From the NCBI GenBank assembly GCA_016210245.1, contig JACQUR010000307.1, positions 1-25,605 on the forward strand: 25,605 nucleotides of DNA, given 5' to 3'. Position 1 is the stretch's first letter. Each line of letters starts with the position of its first letter. The notes under the pieces are model-generated. The model did no database searches and was not told where the DNA came from. It was given only the letters and a program-made list of their open reading frames with translations. Source of the stretch: Chloroflexota bacterium. GTDB taxonomy: Bacteria; Chloroflexota; UBA6077; JACQUR01. Position numbers and translations under genes: made by a program. This document shows positions 7,511-13,812 of the stretch, one piece after another.

Positions 7511-8671
7511 ATGGCTGGCCCACTTCACGGGGTCCGCGTGGTGGAGGTGGCAAACTTCATCACCGGACCGTACGCCGGGCAACTGCTGGCCGATCTCGGG
7601 GCTGAGGTCATCAAGGTCGAGGACCCCAGGGGCGGCGATCCCTTCCGCGCCTGGGACCGGGGGCTGTACAGCCCGGCCTTCATCGCCCACAATCGCAGCA
7701 AGCGCAGCCTCACCCTCGACCTGAAGCGCCCGCAGGCGCTGGAGGCCTTCTATCACCTCGTCGCCACGGCCGACGTGCTGATCGAGAACTTCCGCCCCGG
7801 CGTGGCCGATCGCCTGGGCATCGGCTACGGGCGCTGCCGCGAGCTGAATCCGCGGCTCATCTACTGCTCGATCTCCGGCATGGGCCAGAGCGGGCCGTAC
7901 GTCCACCGCCCGAGCTACGATACGGTGGGCCAGGGGCTGAGCGGGCTGCTGAGCCTGCTGCTGGCCCCCGAGGACCCGCGCCCACTGGGCCCGGCCTTCT
8001 CGGATGCGCTGACCGGGGTCTTCGCCATGTACGGCATCCTGGCCGCGCTGTACGCGCGCGAGCGGACCGGCCAGGGGCAGCGGGTGGAGACCAGTATGCT
8101 GGAGGCGACGCTCGGCTTCCTGGTGGAGCCCTTCGGCCGCTACCTGGCGCTGGGCGAAGTGCCCGGCCCCTTCACCCGCCCCCAGCAGTCCCAGACCTAC
8201 GCCTTCAAGTGCGCCGATGGCCTGGCGCTGGCCATCCACCTGTCATCTCCGCCCAAGTTCTGGCAGGGTCTGCTCGAGACGGTAGGCCGGCTGGACCTGC
8301 TGGGCGATCCCCGCTTCAAGGACAAGCCGGCCCGAGCGCGGCACTACGAGGCCATCCGCGCCGAACTGGCCCCGCTCTTCCTGGCCAGGCCTCGAGCCGA
8401 ATGGCTGCGCCTCCTGGAGGAGCACGACGTGCCCTTCACGCCGATCAACACCCTGGACCAGGTGCTGGAAGACCCCCAGGTGAAGCACCTGGACATGGTC
8501 CAGGCGGCGCGCCACCCGACTGAGGGCCTCGTCCGCATGCTCGGGCTGCCAATCCATCTCTCCGCGACGCCGCTGGACCCGTCCGCGCCTCCGCCCACCC
8601 TGGGCGAACACACCGCCGAGATCCTGGCCGAGCTGGGCTACCAGCCGGCGGAGATCGAGCAACTCAGATAG
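7511..8671 (+). CDS. CaiB/BaiF family (class III) CoA-transferase
   Basis: 386 residues from the ATG at 7511. GGAG at 7499-7502 gives 8-nt spacing to this ATG, better than the in-frame ATG at 7505 or GTG at 7478. It begins GPLHGVRVVEVANFITGP and continues YAGQLLADLGAEVIKVE, the standard family opening, then DVLIENFRPGVADRLG and IYCSISGMGQSGPY. Asp ~165 in FSDALTGVFAMYGILAAL sits where the catalytic Asp of formyl-CoA transferase and relatives lies, ahead of RTGQGQRVETSML. These enzymes move CoA between acyl-CoA and a free carboxylic acid, or racemise alpha-methylacyl-CoA. With the hydroxylase upstream and the carboxylate-binding protein 8 nt downstream, it probably activates an imported or oxidised acid. 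Confidence 0.92.
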   Translation: MAGPLHGVRVVEVANFITGPYAGQLLADLGAEVIKVEDPRGGDPFRAWDRGLYSPAFIAHNRSKRSLTLDLKRPQALEAFYHLVATADVLIENFRPGVADRLGIGYGRCRELNPRLIYCSISGMGQSGPYVHRPSYDTVGQGLSGLLSLLLAPEDPRPLGPAFSDALTGVFAMYGILAALYARERTGQGQRVETSMLEATLGFLVEPFGRYLALGEVPGPFTRPQQSQTYAFKCADGLALAIHLSSPPKFWQGLLETVGRLDLLGDPRFKDKPARARHYEAIRAELAPLFLARPRAEWLRLLEEHDVPFTPINTLDQVLEDPQVKHLDMVQAARHPTEGLVRMLGLPIHLSATPLDPSAPPPTLGEHTAEILAELGYQPAEIEQLR

Positions 8672-8679
8672 GAGCAGAG

Positions 8680-9942
8680 ATGATCCGAGTACCCCGTCGA
8701 GCGTGCTTCTCAGGCTGGAGGTTGAAGGTTGAAGCTCCAACCTTCAGCCTCCAACCTCCAACCTCCTTGCTGGGCTTGAGCGCCGCGGCGCTGTTCTTGC
8801 TCGCGGGCTGTGGGGCGCCGGCCACCCCGTCGCCTACGGCCGCGCCGCCCAAGCCGGCTGCCACCGCGCCCGCGCCGCCCGCCACCCCGGTCGCCAAGGT
8901 GGCGCCGAGTCCGGTCGCCAGTCCGGCCGCCAAACCCGCGGCCTCGCCTGAGCCCGCGGCCAAGGTGGACACGAAGGCGCTCGAAGCCTTCTACAAAGGC
9001 AAGACGATGCGGATCATCGTCGGCTTCGCGCCCGGCGGCGGGTACGACACGTACTCGCGGACGATCGCGCGGCACCTGGGCAAGTACATCCCGGGCAATC
9101 CGACGGTCATCGTCGAGAACATGCCCGGTGCTGGCAGTCTGCTGTCGGTGAACCACACGGCCAACGTCGCCGCGAAGGACGGGACCGTGATCGGCAACTT
9201 CTCAACCGGGGCGGTCGTCCAGCAGGTGTACGGAACGCCAGGGGTCGAGTTCGACGCGGCCAAGCTCAACTTCCTCGGGGTGCCGGCGCGCGATCACAGC
9301 ATCTGCGTCGCCACCAAGGTGAGCGGCTTCAAGAGCATCCAGGAGATCATCGGCCCCGGCGCGAAGCAGATCACGGTGGGCGCCGACGCGCCCGGGTCGG
9401 CCACGGTCGACGATCCGTCGGTCATGCGCGAGGCCCTGGGCGCGAACTTCAAGATCGTCCAGGGCTACAGCGGCACCTCCCGCTCTCGGCTGGCGATGGA
9501 GCAGGGCGAGGTGGAGGGGCTGTGCGGCCTGACCTGGGAGTCGCTCAAGACCAGCTCGCTCGACAAGGTCCAGAGCGGGGAGTGGGTGCTTATCTCCCAG
9601 AATACCGAGCAGGCGCTCAAGGAACTGCCGAACGTTCCGGTGGCCGCGGACTTCGCCAAGACCCCGGAGGCGCGCCAGCTCTTCCACTTCGGCGTGGTGC
9701 TCGTCGGCCAGCCCCAGCGCCAGTACGTCGCGCCACCGGGCGTGCCCGCCGAGCGAGTGCAGCTCCTGCGCGAGGCCCTGGCCCAGACGCTGAAAGACAA
9801 GGAACTCCTGGCCGACGCCGAGAAGGCCAAGCTCGACCTCGAGCCGATCGGTGGAGAGGACGACCAGAAGCTCATCAGCGAGCTGCTGGCCATGCCCGCG
9901 GACATCAAGGCGAAGCTGAAGACGATCCTGCGGCCGTCCTGA
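8680..9942 (+). CDS. TctC/Bug-family substrate-binding lipoprotein (tripartite tricarboxylate transporter type)
   Basis: 420 residues. The ATG at 8680 follows GGAG at 8671 and sits right behind the CoA-transferase stop. Lipobox LLAGC with Cys ~44 predicts a lipoprotein, followed by a Pro/Ala/Thr linker (45-100) and a Bug fold opening with MRIIVGFAPGGGYDTYSR, IPGNPTVIVENMPGAGS and a conserved VGADAPGSATVDDP section. Bug proteins bind small carboxylates and deliver them to TctAB, which is not encoded here. Oddity: about 28 residues precede the hydrophobic core of the signal, and most of them (GWRLKVEAPTFSLQPPTS) are encoded by a heptamer repeat at 8713-8768, so the signal peptide has probably been altered by the repeat. 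Role inferred: capture of the acid handled by the two upstream enzymes. Confidence 0.88.
   Translation: MIRVPRRACFSGWRLKVEAPTFSLQPPTSLLGLSAAALFLLAGCGAPATPSPTAAPPKPAATAPAPPATPVAKVAPSPVASPAAKPAASPEPAAKVDTKALEAFYKGKTMRIIVGFAPGGGYDTYSRTIARHLGKYIPGNPTVIVENMPGAGSLLSVNHTANVAAKDGTVIGNFSTGAVVQQVYGTPGVEFDAAKLNFLGVPARDHSICVATKVSGFKSIQEIIGPGAKQITVGADAPGSATVDDPSVMREALGANFKIVQGYSGTSRSRLAMEQGEVEGLCGLTWESLKTSSLDKVQSGEWVLISQNTEQALKELPNVPVAADFAKTPEARQLFHFGVVLVGQPQRQYVAPPGVPAERVQLLREALAQTLKDKELLADAEKAKLDLEPIGGEDDQKLISELLAMPADIKAKLKTILRPS
8713..8768 (+). repeat. Eight-unit heptamer palindrome inside the signal-peptide region
   Basis: Eight 7-mers in perfect register: GGCTGGA, GGTTGAA, GGTTGAA, GCTCCAA, CCTTCAG, CCTCCAA, CCTCCAA, CCTCCTT. 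The first half can fold back on the second with two mismatches. It lies within the coding sequence of the TctC-like lipoprotein, ahead of the hydrophobic core of its signal peptide. Same 7-nt architecture as 21034-21132 but a different unit. Confidence 0.75.
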
Positions 9943-9948
9943 GTGGTC

Positions 9949-10000
9949 AGTGCAAAGCCGCCAGTGGCCAGTAGTCCGCGGCCACTGACGGCTTTGCACT
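9949..10000. terminator. 20-bp imperfect inverted repeat between convergent genes
   Basis: AGTGCAAAGCCG (9949-9960) pairs with CGGCTTTGCACT (9989-10000), and after one mismatch CAGTGGCC (9962-9969) pairs with GGCCACTG (9980-9987); the loop is 10 nt. It sits just after the stop of the TctC-like gene and before the end of the convergent thioredoxin-like gene, where a two-way terminator would be expected, but there is no T-run. It can also be read in 7-mers (CGCCAGT, GGCCAGT), so it may belong to the heptamer repeat family. Confidence 0.5.
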
Positions 10001-10063
10001 CCGGGCGGCAGACCGTGGGACGAGGAACCGCATGCATGAGCGGTGTTAGGATCGGTTCTCCGC

Positions 10064-11245
10064 TCAGCACGTCGTCGCCACCTGCTGGCGTCCGCGCTCC
10101 TGCTGGAGCCAGGATCGGATGGCCTGGTCGGGTGGCTCTCGGGTTTCCGCCGTCAGGACGTAGTTGTCGACATAGTCCTGCGCCAGGGCACCGCGGAGGA
10201 AGACGCCGCGCAGGTCGTCGATCGTCACACCGTGAGCAGTCAGCGCCTGAGCCAGGGCTGCCGTGCCACCGGCGCGCGAAGCCAGGCGTTCCAGTTCCGC
10301 CTCCACGAGCGACTGGTCCTGGCGGAGACCCGCCGTCCGGGCGGCGCCCACCAGCAGCCACTCGTCGATCAGCCGTTGGCAGATGTAGGCGCGCCGGGCC
10401 TCGATCTCTGGCCGGTCCGCCGCCCGTCCAGGATCCAGCACCACTCCTGATGCCAGGCGCTCGAGGGCAAGCGCAAGATCCAGCCGGCGATCCACGTCCT
10501 CGTTCGTCAGGAGGGGGGCGCCGCCCAGCGTCGCCACCGGCCGGGCGCCCGCTTCAGACGACCCGGTTCCGCGCACTGAACGGGGGACGGCCGGCCCAGC
10601 GTCGGCCGAGGCAAGCGCCCTGGCGAGCTTCGTCCGCATCACGCTTGCCGACATCTCGCCACCGACACGGTCCACGAGCATGCCGTGCGCGTCGACCCAG
10701 TAGCTCGATGGGAGCGTCAGCACGGCGAAGGCCTGCGCGATCTGCCCATCCGCATCGAGGACGACCGGGTAGCTGAGGCCGTGCGAGCGCACGAACTCCT
10801 GCACCGTGGCGGCGTCTTCGCCCTCATTCACGGCCAGCACGACGAGGCCTGCCTCCCGGTTGGCGTCGTACAGGGCCTGGAGGGCGGGCATCTCGTCGCG
10901 GCAGGGCGGACACCAGGTGGCCCAGAAGTTGAGCAGGATCGTCCTGCCGCGCAGATCGCCCAGGTGGAGCAGCCCGCCCTCCAGCATGGGCAGCGGCAGC
11001 GCCGGCGCCGGACTGCCAACCTGGGGGGCAGGGACGCCGCGCGCTCCCACGTCAGGCGCTTGAACGGGCGCCGCAGCCCGCGCCTCCTGCCCGGTGCCGT
11101 CGGGGCCTGCCGGTGCAGAGGAAGGAGCAGTCCGTGTTGCGAGTGGGCTGGGCGCATACGGCGCGGCATCGTGCCCGGCGGGCGTGCAGGCGGCCAGAGC
11201 CAGGCCGAGGCTGGCGGCGAGGGCAGCGAGGCGAGGCCGGCTCAC
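10064..11245 (-). CDS. TlpA-like thioredoxin lipoprotein fused to a SurA-like C-terminal domain
   Basis: 393 residues from GTG 11245, with GGGAAGGTG upstream. Lipobox LAAC, Cys20, then a Pro/Ala linker to about residue 75. The thioredoxin domain (about 76-215) has LRGRTILLNFWATWCPPC with redox Cys112 and Cys115, LSYPVVLDADGQIAQAF and a LPSSYWVD cis-Pro loop, as in TlpA/ResA, which reduce disulfides outside the membrane in cytochrome c maturation or redox defence. The last ~165 residues (LLTNEDVDRRLDLALALE to QAIRSWLQQERG) are helical and resemble the SurA N-terminal chaperone domain, suggesting that redox repair and binding of unfolded substrates are joined in one protein. No cytochrome c maturation genes are nearby. 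The fusion call rests on my recognition of the helical pattern. Confidence 0.85.
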   Translation of the reverse strand: MSRPRLAALAASLGLALAACTPAGHDAAPYAPSPLATRTAPSSAPAGPDGTGQEARAAAPVQAPDVGARGVPAPQVGSPAPALPLPMLEGGLLHLGDLRGRTILLNFWATWCPPCRDEMPALQALYDANREAGLVVLAVNEGEDAATVQEFVRSHGLSYPVVLDADGQIAQAFAVLTLPSSYWVDAHGMLVDRVGGEMSASVMRTKLARALASADAGPAVPRSVRGTGSSEAGARPVATLGGAPLLTNEDVDRRLDLALALERLASGVVLDPGRAADRPEIEARRAYICQRLIDEWLLVGAARTAGLRQDQSLVEAELERLASRAGGTAALAQALTAHGVTIDDLRGVFLRGALAQDYVDNYVLTAETREPPDQAIRSWLQQERGRQQVATTC

Positions 11246-11414
11246 GCATGCACCTTCCCGTTACCTCCTCTCGGCAACCAGGAGGCTGTAGCCCAGCCTC
11301 CCTTCACCGATGGCCCCCGCGGCGGCGCCGAGCATGGGGATGAGGTGGGCCAGCGCTGGACCAGCACTGCTCCCCAGCACTCGCGCGCCGCCTGCTCGGT
11401 GAGTCCGACCTGAC

Positions 11415-11603
11415 CTACTTCTGGTGCTCTTCCGTGCCGTGGGCTGCAAGCTGCTCCTGCGTCTCGAAGTGCCCACCGCACGCGGGGCACTGGAAGCGCT
11501 GCGCCTTCTGCGGCGCGTGATACTGCCTTCCGTGCTCCTCCAGTTTCTCCCGCGCGTCGTATTCCCCGTTGCAGGCCGGGCAGACAAATGTGTGCTGTGC
11601 CAT
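11415..11603 (-). CDS. Two-finger C2H2 zinc-finger mini-protein
   Basis: 62 residues from the ATG at 11603, with AAGGAAGGTG 6-8 nt upstream. It consists almost entirely of two C-x2-C-x12-H-x4-H units: CPACNGEYDAREKLEEHGRQ followed by YH, and CPACGGHFETQEQLAAHGTE followed by EH, joined by APQKAQRFQ. Each should fold around one zinc ion. Classical C2H2 fingers are rare in bacteria outside the Ros/MucR group, which has a different spacing (x9). It could bind nucleic acid, act as a zinc-dependent adaptor or buffer zinc; the sequence does not decide. Upstream of the redox lipoprotein on the same strand, with a gap of 169 nt. Confidence 0.75.
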   Translation of the reverse strand: MAQHTFVCPACNGEYDAREKLEEHGRQYHAPQKAQRFQCPACGGHFETQEQLAAHGTEEHQK

Positions 11604-11912
11604 GTCCGTTCACCTTCCTTGACCTCAGAGTCTCGACCTGGCAATAGCTGTCCTGTGCGCGCCTCCGCGGTGGGGGCGCTCGTGCAAACCAGGTGCGTCG
11701 GAGACAGTATGGGCGTTCACCTTGCGGCTTGACTGTAATCACGCATACGTCGCCGCGCCCGTCACCTCGGAAAGGTGTCGGCGCGGGCTTTCCCCGAGGA
11801 GCGCGCAAGGCAGTGGCTTGTCGAAGCCGGTAATCCGCGTTACAGAACGGGTGCGCGGTCGCGTCCATAATCATGGCAGACCGAGCGCCACCGGACGGGC
11901 ATAGAGGCACCG
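11604..11912. other. Divergent intergenic region between the zinc-finger and glutaredoxin genes
   Basis: 309 nt without a convincing gene. It should hold promoters for both flanking genes. The only promoter-like pair found is on the plus strand at 11818-11846. No hairpin with a T-run and no tRNA-like fold were seen. Confidence 0.6.
11818..11846 (+). promoter_or_regulatory. Possible promoter of the glutaredoxin/MerT-like operon
   Basis: TTGTCG (11818-11823), 17-nt spacer, TACAGA (11841-11846), ending 66 nt upstream of the ATG at 11913. Spacing is ideal, the hexamers are moderate matches. CATAAT at 11866 is an alternative -10. Confidence 0.35.
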
Positions 11913-12287
11913 ATGCGCCTGGAGATCGTGGTCGCGGCCGATTGCGAAGCGTGCGAGGAAGCGCATGCCATCGCGCGAGAGATGCGGGGGCGCCTCCCCG
12001 CTGTGCAGACGGTTGATTTGGGAGGGGAGAAGATGCGACGAGACGGGATCACGGTCTATGGCACAACCTGGTGCGGCGACTGCCACCGCGCCAGGCGGGT
12101 GCTGGACCAGTATGGAACGCCGTACACCTGGGTGGGTATCGACGCGGACCCCCAGGCGCAGGCCACCGTGCTGCGACTGAATGGTGGACTGCGCAGCGTG
12201 CCAACCGTCGTCTTCCCGGACGGGTCCGTGCTGGTTGAGCCGTCCAACCGAGCGCACGCCGATCGGCTCAAGGAGGGCGTGGCATGA
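11913..12287 (+). CDS. Mycoredoxin/glutaredoxin-like protein with an N-terminal half thioredoxin fold
   Basis: 124 residues, ATG 11913 with AGAGG 5 nt upstream. Residues 1-40 (RLEIVVAADCEACEEAHAIA onward, to TVDLGGE) look like the first strand-helix-strand of a thioredoxin fold with a C-x2-C pair (Cys11, Cys14), then stop abruptly. Residues 45-124 form a complete glutaredoxin-like domain: GITVYGTTWCGDCHRARRVL with Cys54/Cys57 (CGDC), RSVPTVVFPDG with the cis-Pro ~97. Mycoredoxin-type proteins reduce mixed disulfides using a low-molecular-weight thiol. The ATG at 12033 (Met41) could give the glutaredoxin domain alone. Its stop overlaps the next start (ATGA), so it is co-translated with a MerT-like membrane protein. 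Confidence 0.85.
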   Translation: MRLEIVVAADCEACEEAHAIAREMRGRLPAVQTVDLGGEKMRRDGITVYGTTWCGDCHRARRVLDQYGTPYTWVGIDADPQAQATVLRLNGGLRSVPTVVFPDGSVLVEPSNRAHADRLKEGVA

Positions 12288-12706
12288 CCGCGGCCCATAG
12301 CGCGACGAGCTTGGAGGCGGGCGCTCACCAGGCCTGGCAAGGCAGGGCGGTTGGCGCTGGCGTGCTCGGCTCGGTGGTCGCCAGCCTCTGCTGTCTGCCC
12401 AGCGCCGTGGCGATCGCCCTGGGCCTGAGCCTCGGCACAGCCGCGGCGCTGAGCCAATTGTTGGCGTACCAGCGCCTCTTCCAGCTCGCAGGCGTGGCGG
12501 TCGCGCTCTTCGCTGCCTGGTGGTTATCGCACCGCCGCCGCACCACATGCACCGTTTCGGCGTCCGAGCGCGATCGCGTGTCGCTGTACGTCCTCGGTGC
12601 TTTCACCACAGGCTTCGCGCTGCTGAACCTGGTCGTCATTCCGCTGCTGGAGCAACTGCCGTGGCTGCTGGCGCACTGGACTCAGACCATTCCGCGCGGA
12701 ATGTAA
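12284..12706 (+). CDS. MerT-like small membrane protein with a paired-Cys motif
   Basis: 140 residues, overlapping the glutaredoxin stop as ATGA. Three to four hydrophobic segments: GAGVLGSVVASLCCLPSAVA with Cys36-Cys37, the LFQLAGVAVALFAAWWL helix, and VLGAFTTGFALLNLVVIPLL. Vicinal Cys in the first helix followed by CLP and a basic segment is the pattern of MerT/MerC-type mercury uptake proteins, where the pair hands the metal ion inward. No merR, merP or merA is nearby, so metal specificity is open; thiol or metal handling together with the upstream glutaredoxin is the best guess. A further Cys (TTCTV) lies in the cytoplasmic loop. Confidence 0.6.
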   Translation: MTAAHSATSLEAGAHQAWQGRAVGAGVLGSVVASLCCLPSAVAIALGLSLGTAAALSQLLAYQRLFQLAGVAVALFAAWWLSHRRRTTCTVSASERDRVSLYVLGAFTTGFALLNLVVIPLLEQLPWLLAHWTQTIPRGM

Positions 12707-12716
12707 TCTGGATTAC
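12703..12716. promoter_or_regulatory. 14-bp palindrome upstream of the Crp/Fnr gene
   Basis: GTAATC-TG-GATTAC is perfectly palindromic, overlaps the stop codon of the MerT-like gene and lies 83 nt upstream of the Crp/Fnr start. It could be an operator, perhaps for autoregulation; half-site and spacing differ from the classic TGTGA-N6-TCACA. Confidence 0.3.
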
Positions 12717-12798
12717 TGCGACAACCACGCTGGGTCGGCGAGAATAGGTCTGGTCCTGATAGCCGCCGGCCGTTGGGGCGGCACGGCCAGGGAGGAGC

Positions 12799-13545
12799 AT
12801 GGTGCCAAAGGGCGTCTTGCCTGGGCTGCGAAGGGTCTTCGGGGCTCCCGCGCGGGAGCCCCGCGACGCGGAGGCGCAGCGCGCCTACAAGCGGGAGTTC
12901 CTACGGGCCATCGACATCTTCCGCGATCTGTCGTCGGAGGACCTCGCCTGGCTGGAGGGGGCCACCCGCATGACGACCGCGCCCAAAGGCCAGATCATCT
13001 ACCACCAGGAGGACACCGCCGAGGGCCTCTTCCTGCTTAAGCGGGGCCGAGTGCGGCTCTCGCGGCTCAGTCCCAGCGGCAAGAAGCTGGAACTGGCGGT
13101 GCTCGAGCCTGGGACCTTCTTCGGGGAGATGCCGCTGCTGGGCGAGCGCATGCGCAATGCCTCCGCCGAGGCAGTGGAGGACTGCACCCTGTGCGTGATG
13201 AGCCAGGCCGACATCGAGCGGCTGGTGCTGCGCCGGCCGGAAGTGGCGCTGCGCATGCTGGAGATCCTGGGGCGCCGCCTGGCGCACAGTGAGACCCGCC
13301 TGGAGGACCTGGCCTATCGCAGTGTGCCAGCGCGGCTGGCCTCGGTGCTGCTGCGCCTGGGCCGCGAGCACGGTGGCGTCGTGGAGGGCATCACCCATCA
13401 GGAGCTGGGCGACATGGTGGGTGCCTATCGCGAGACCATCACCAAGATCCTGGACGAGTTCCAGGCCGCCGGCTACGTCGAGCTGGGTCGCCGACGCATC
13501 CGAGTGCTGGATCGCTCGGCCCTGGACAGCCTGCTGGCGGAGTAG
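12799..13545 (+). CDS. Crp/Fnr family transcriptional regulator
   Basis: 248 residues, ATG 12799 directly preceded by AGGGAGGAGC. The N-terminal extension (1-35) is rich in Arg, then follow a cyclic-nucleotide-binding-type beta-roll (FRDLSSEDLAWLEGATRM, GQIIYHQEDTAEGLFLLKRG, EPGTFFGEMPLLGERM), the dimer helix (LRMLEILGRRLAHSETRLED) and a winged helix (THQELGDMVGAYRETITKIL with EFQAAGYVELGRRRIRVLD). There is no Fnr-type N-terminal Cys cluster, so it is not an oxygen-sensing Fe-S Fnr; the ligand is unknown. It stands 267 nt upstream of the sulfur operon on the same strand and may control it. Confidence 0.9.
   Translation: MVPKGVLPGLRRVFGAPAREPRDAEAQRAYKREFLRAIDIFRDLSSEDLAWLEGATRMTTAPKGQIIYHQEDTAEGLFLLKRGRVRLSRLSPSGKKLELAVLEPGTFFGEMPLLGERMRNASAEAVEDCTLCVMSQADIERLVLRRPEVALRMLEILGRRLAHSETRLEDLAYRSVPARLASVLLRLGREHGGVVEGITHQELGDMVGAYRETITKILDEFQAAGYVELGRRRIRVLDRSALDSLLAE
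12841..12862. repeat. 22-bp perfect palindrome in the Crp/Fnr coding region
   Basis: GGGGCTCCCGC followed by its exact reverse complement, with no loop, near codons 15-22. It lies 42 nt after the start codon and could form a strong mRNA hairpin just behind the initiating ribosome. May be chance in GC-rich sequence. Confidence 0.5.
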
Positions 13546-13729
13546 CCAGCCGCCAGCGCGTCGCACCCGCTCGAACCAGGCATCAGTCCACCCGCTCACC
13601 CCGGTCGCGGCTCCGGCACAGATGCCCGATGGTCACGCTCGCCAGACGCCCCAGATGTGATCGCCGCTACGGAACCAAGCTCCACGGGCCCGCATCATGT
13701 AGCTGCCAGGGACGCGGCCAGTCGAATCG

Positions 13730-13758
13730 TTGCCGACCCGCCCCCGCAACGGTATACT
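13730..13758 (+). promoter_or_regulatory. Promoter of the YeeE-TusA-rhodanese operon
   Basis: TTGCCG (13730-13735), 17-nt spacer, TATACT (13753-13758). Transcription would start near 13765, about 48 nt before the GTG at 13813. This makes the operon separable from the Crp/Fnr gene upstream. No other gene is seen between 13546 and 13812. Confidence 0.65.
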
Positions 13759-13812
13759 GGCTGCCAGTAGACGGCTTTGTAGATCGGAAAATATGACATT
13801 CGAGGCCTCGCC

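Noticed and set aside
7511..8671. Loss of the catalytic Asp in the CoA-transferase, because SMLEA carries Glu where relatives often have Asp
   Set aside because: The catalytic Asp of this family lies about 30 residues earlier, in FSDALTG (Asp ~165), and is present.
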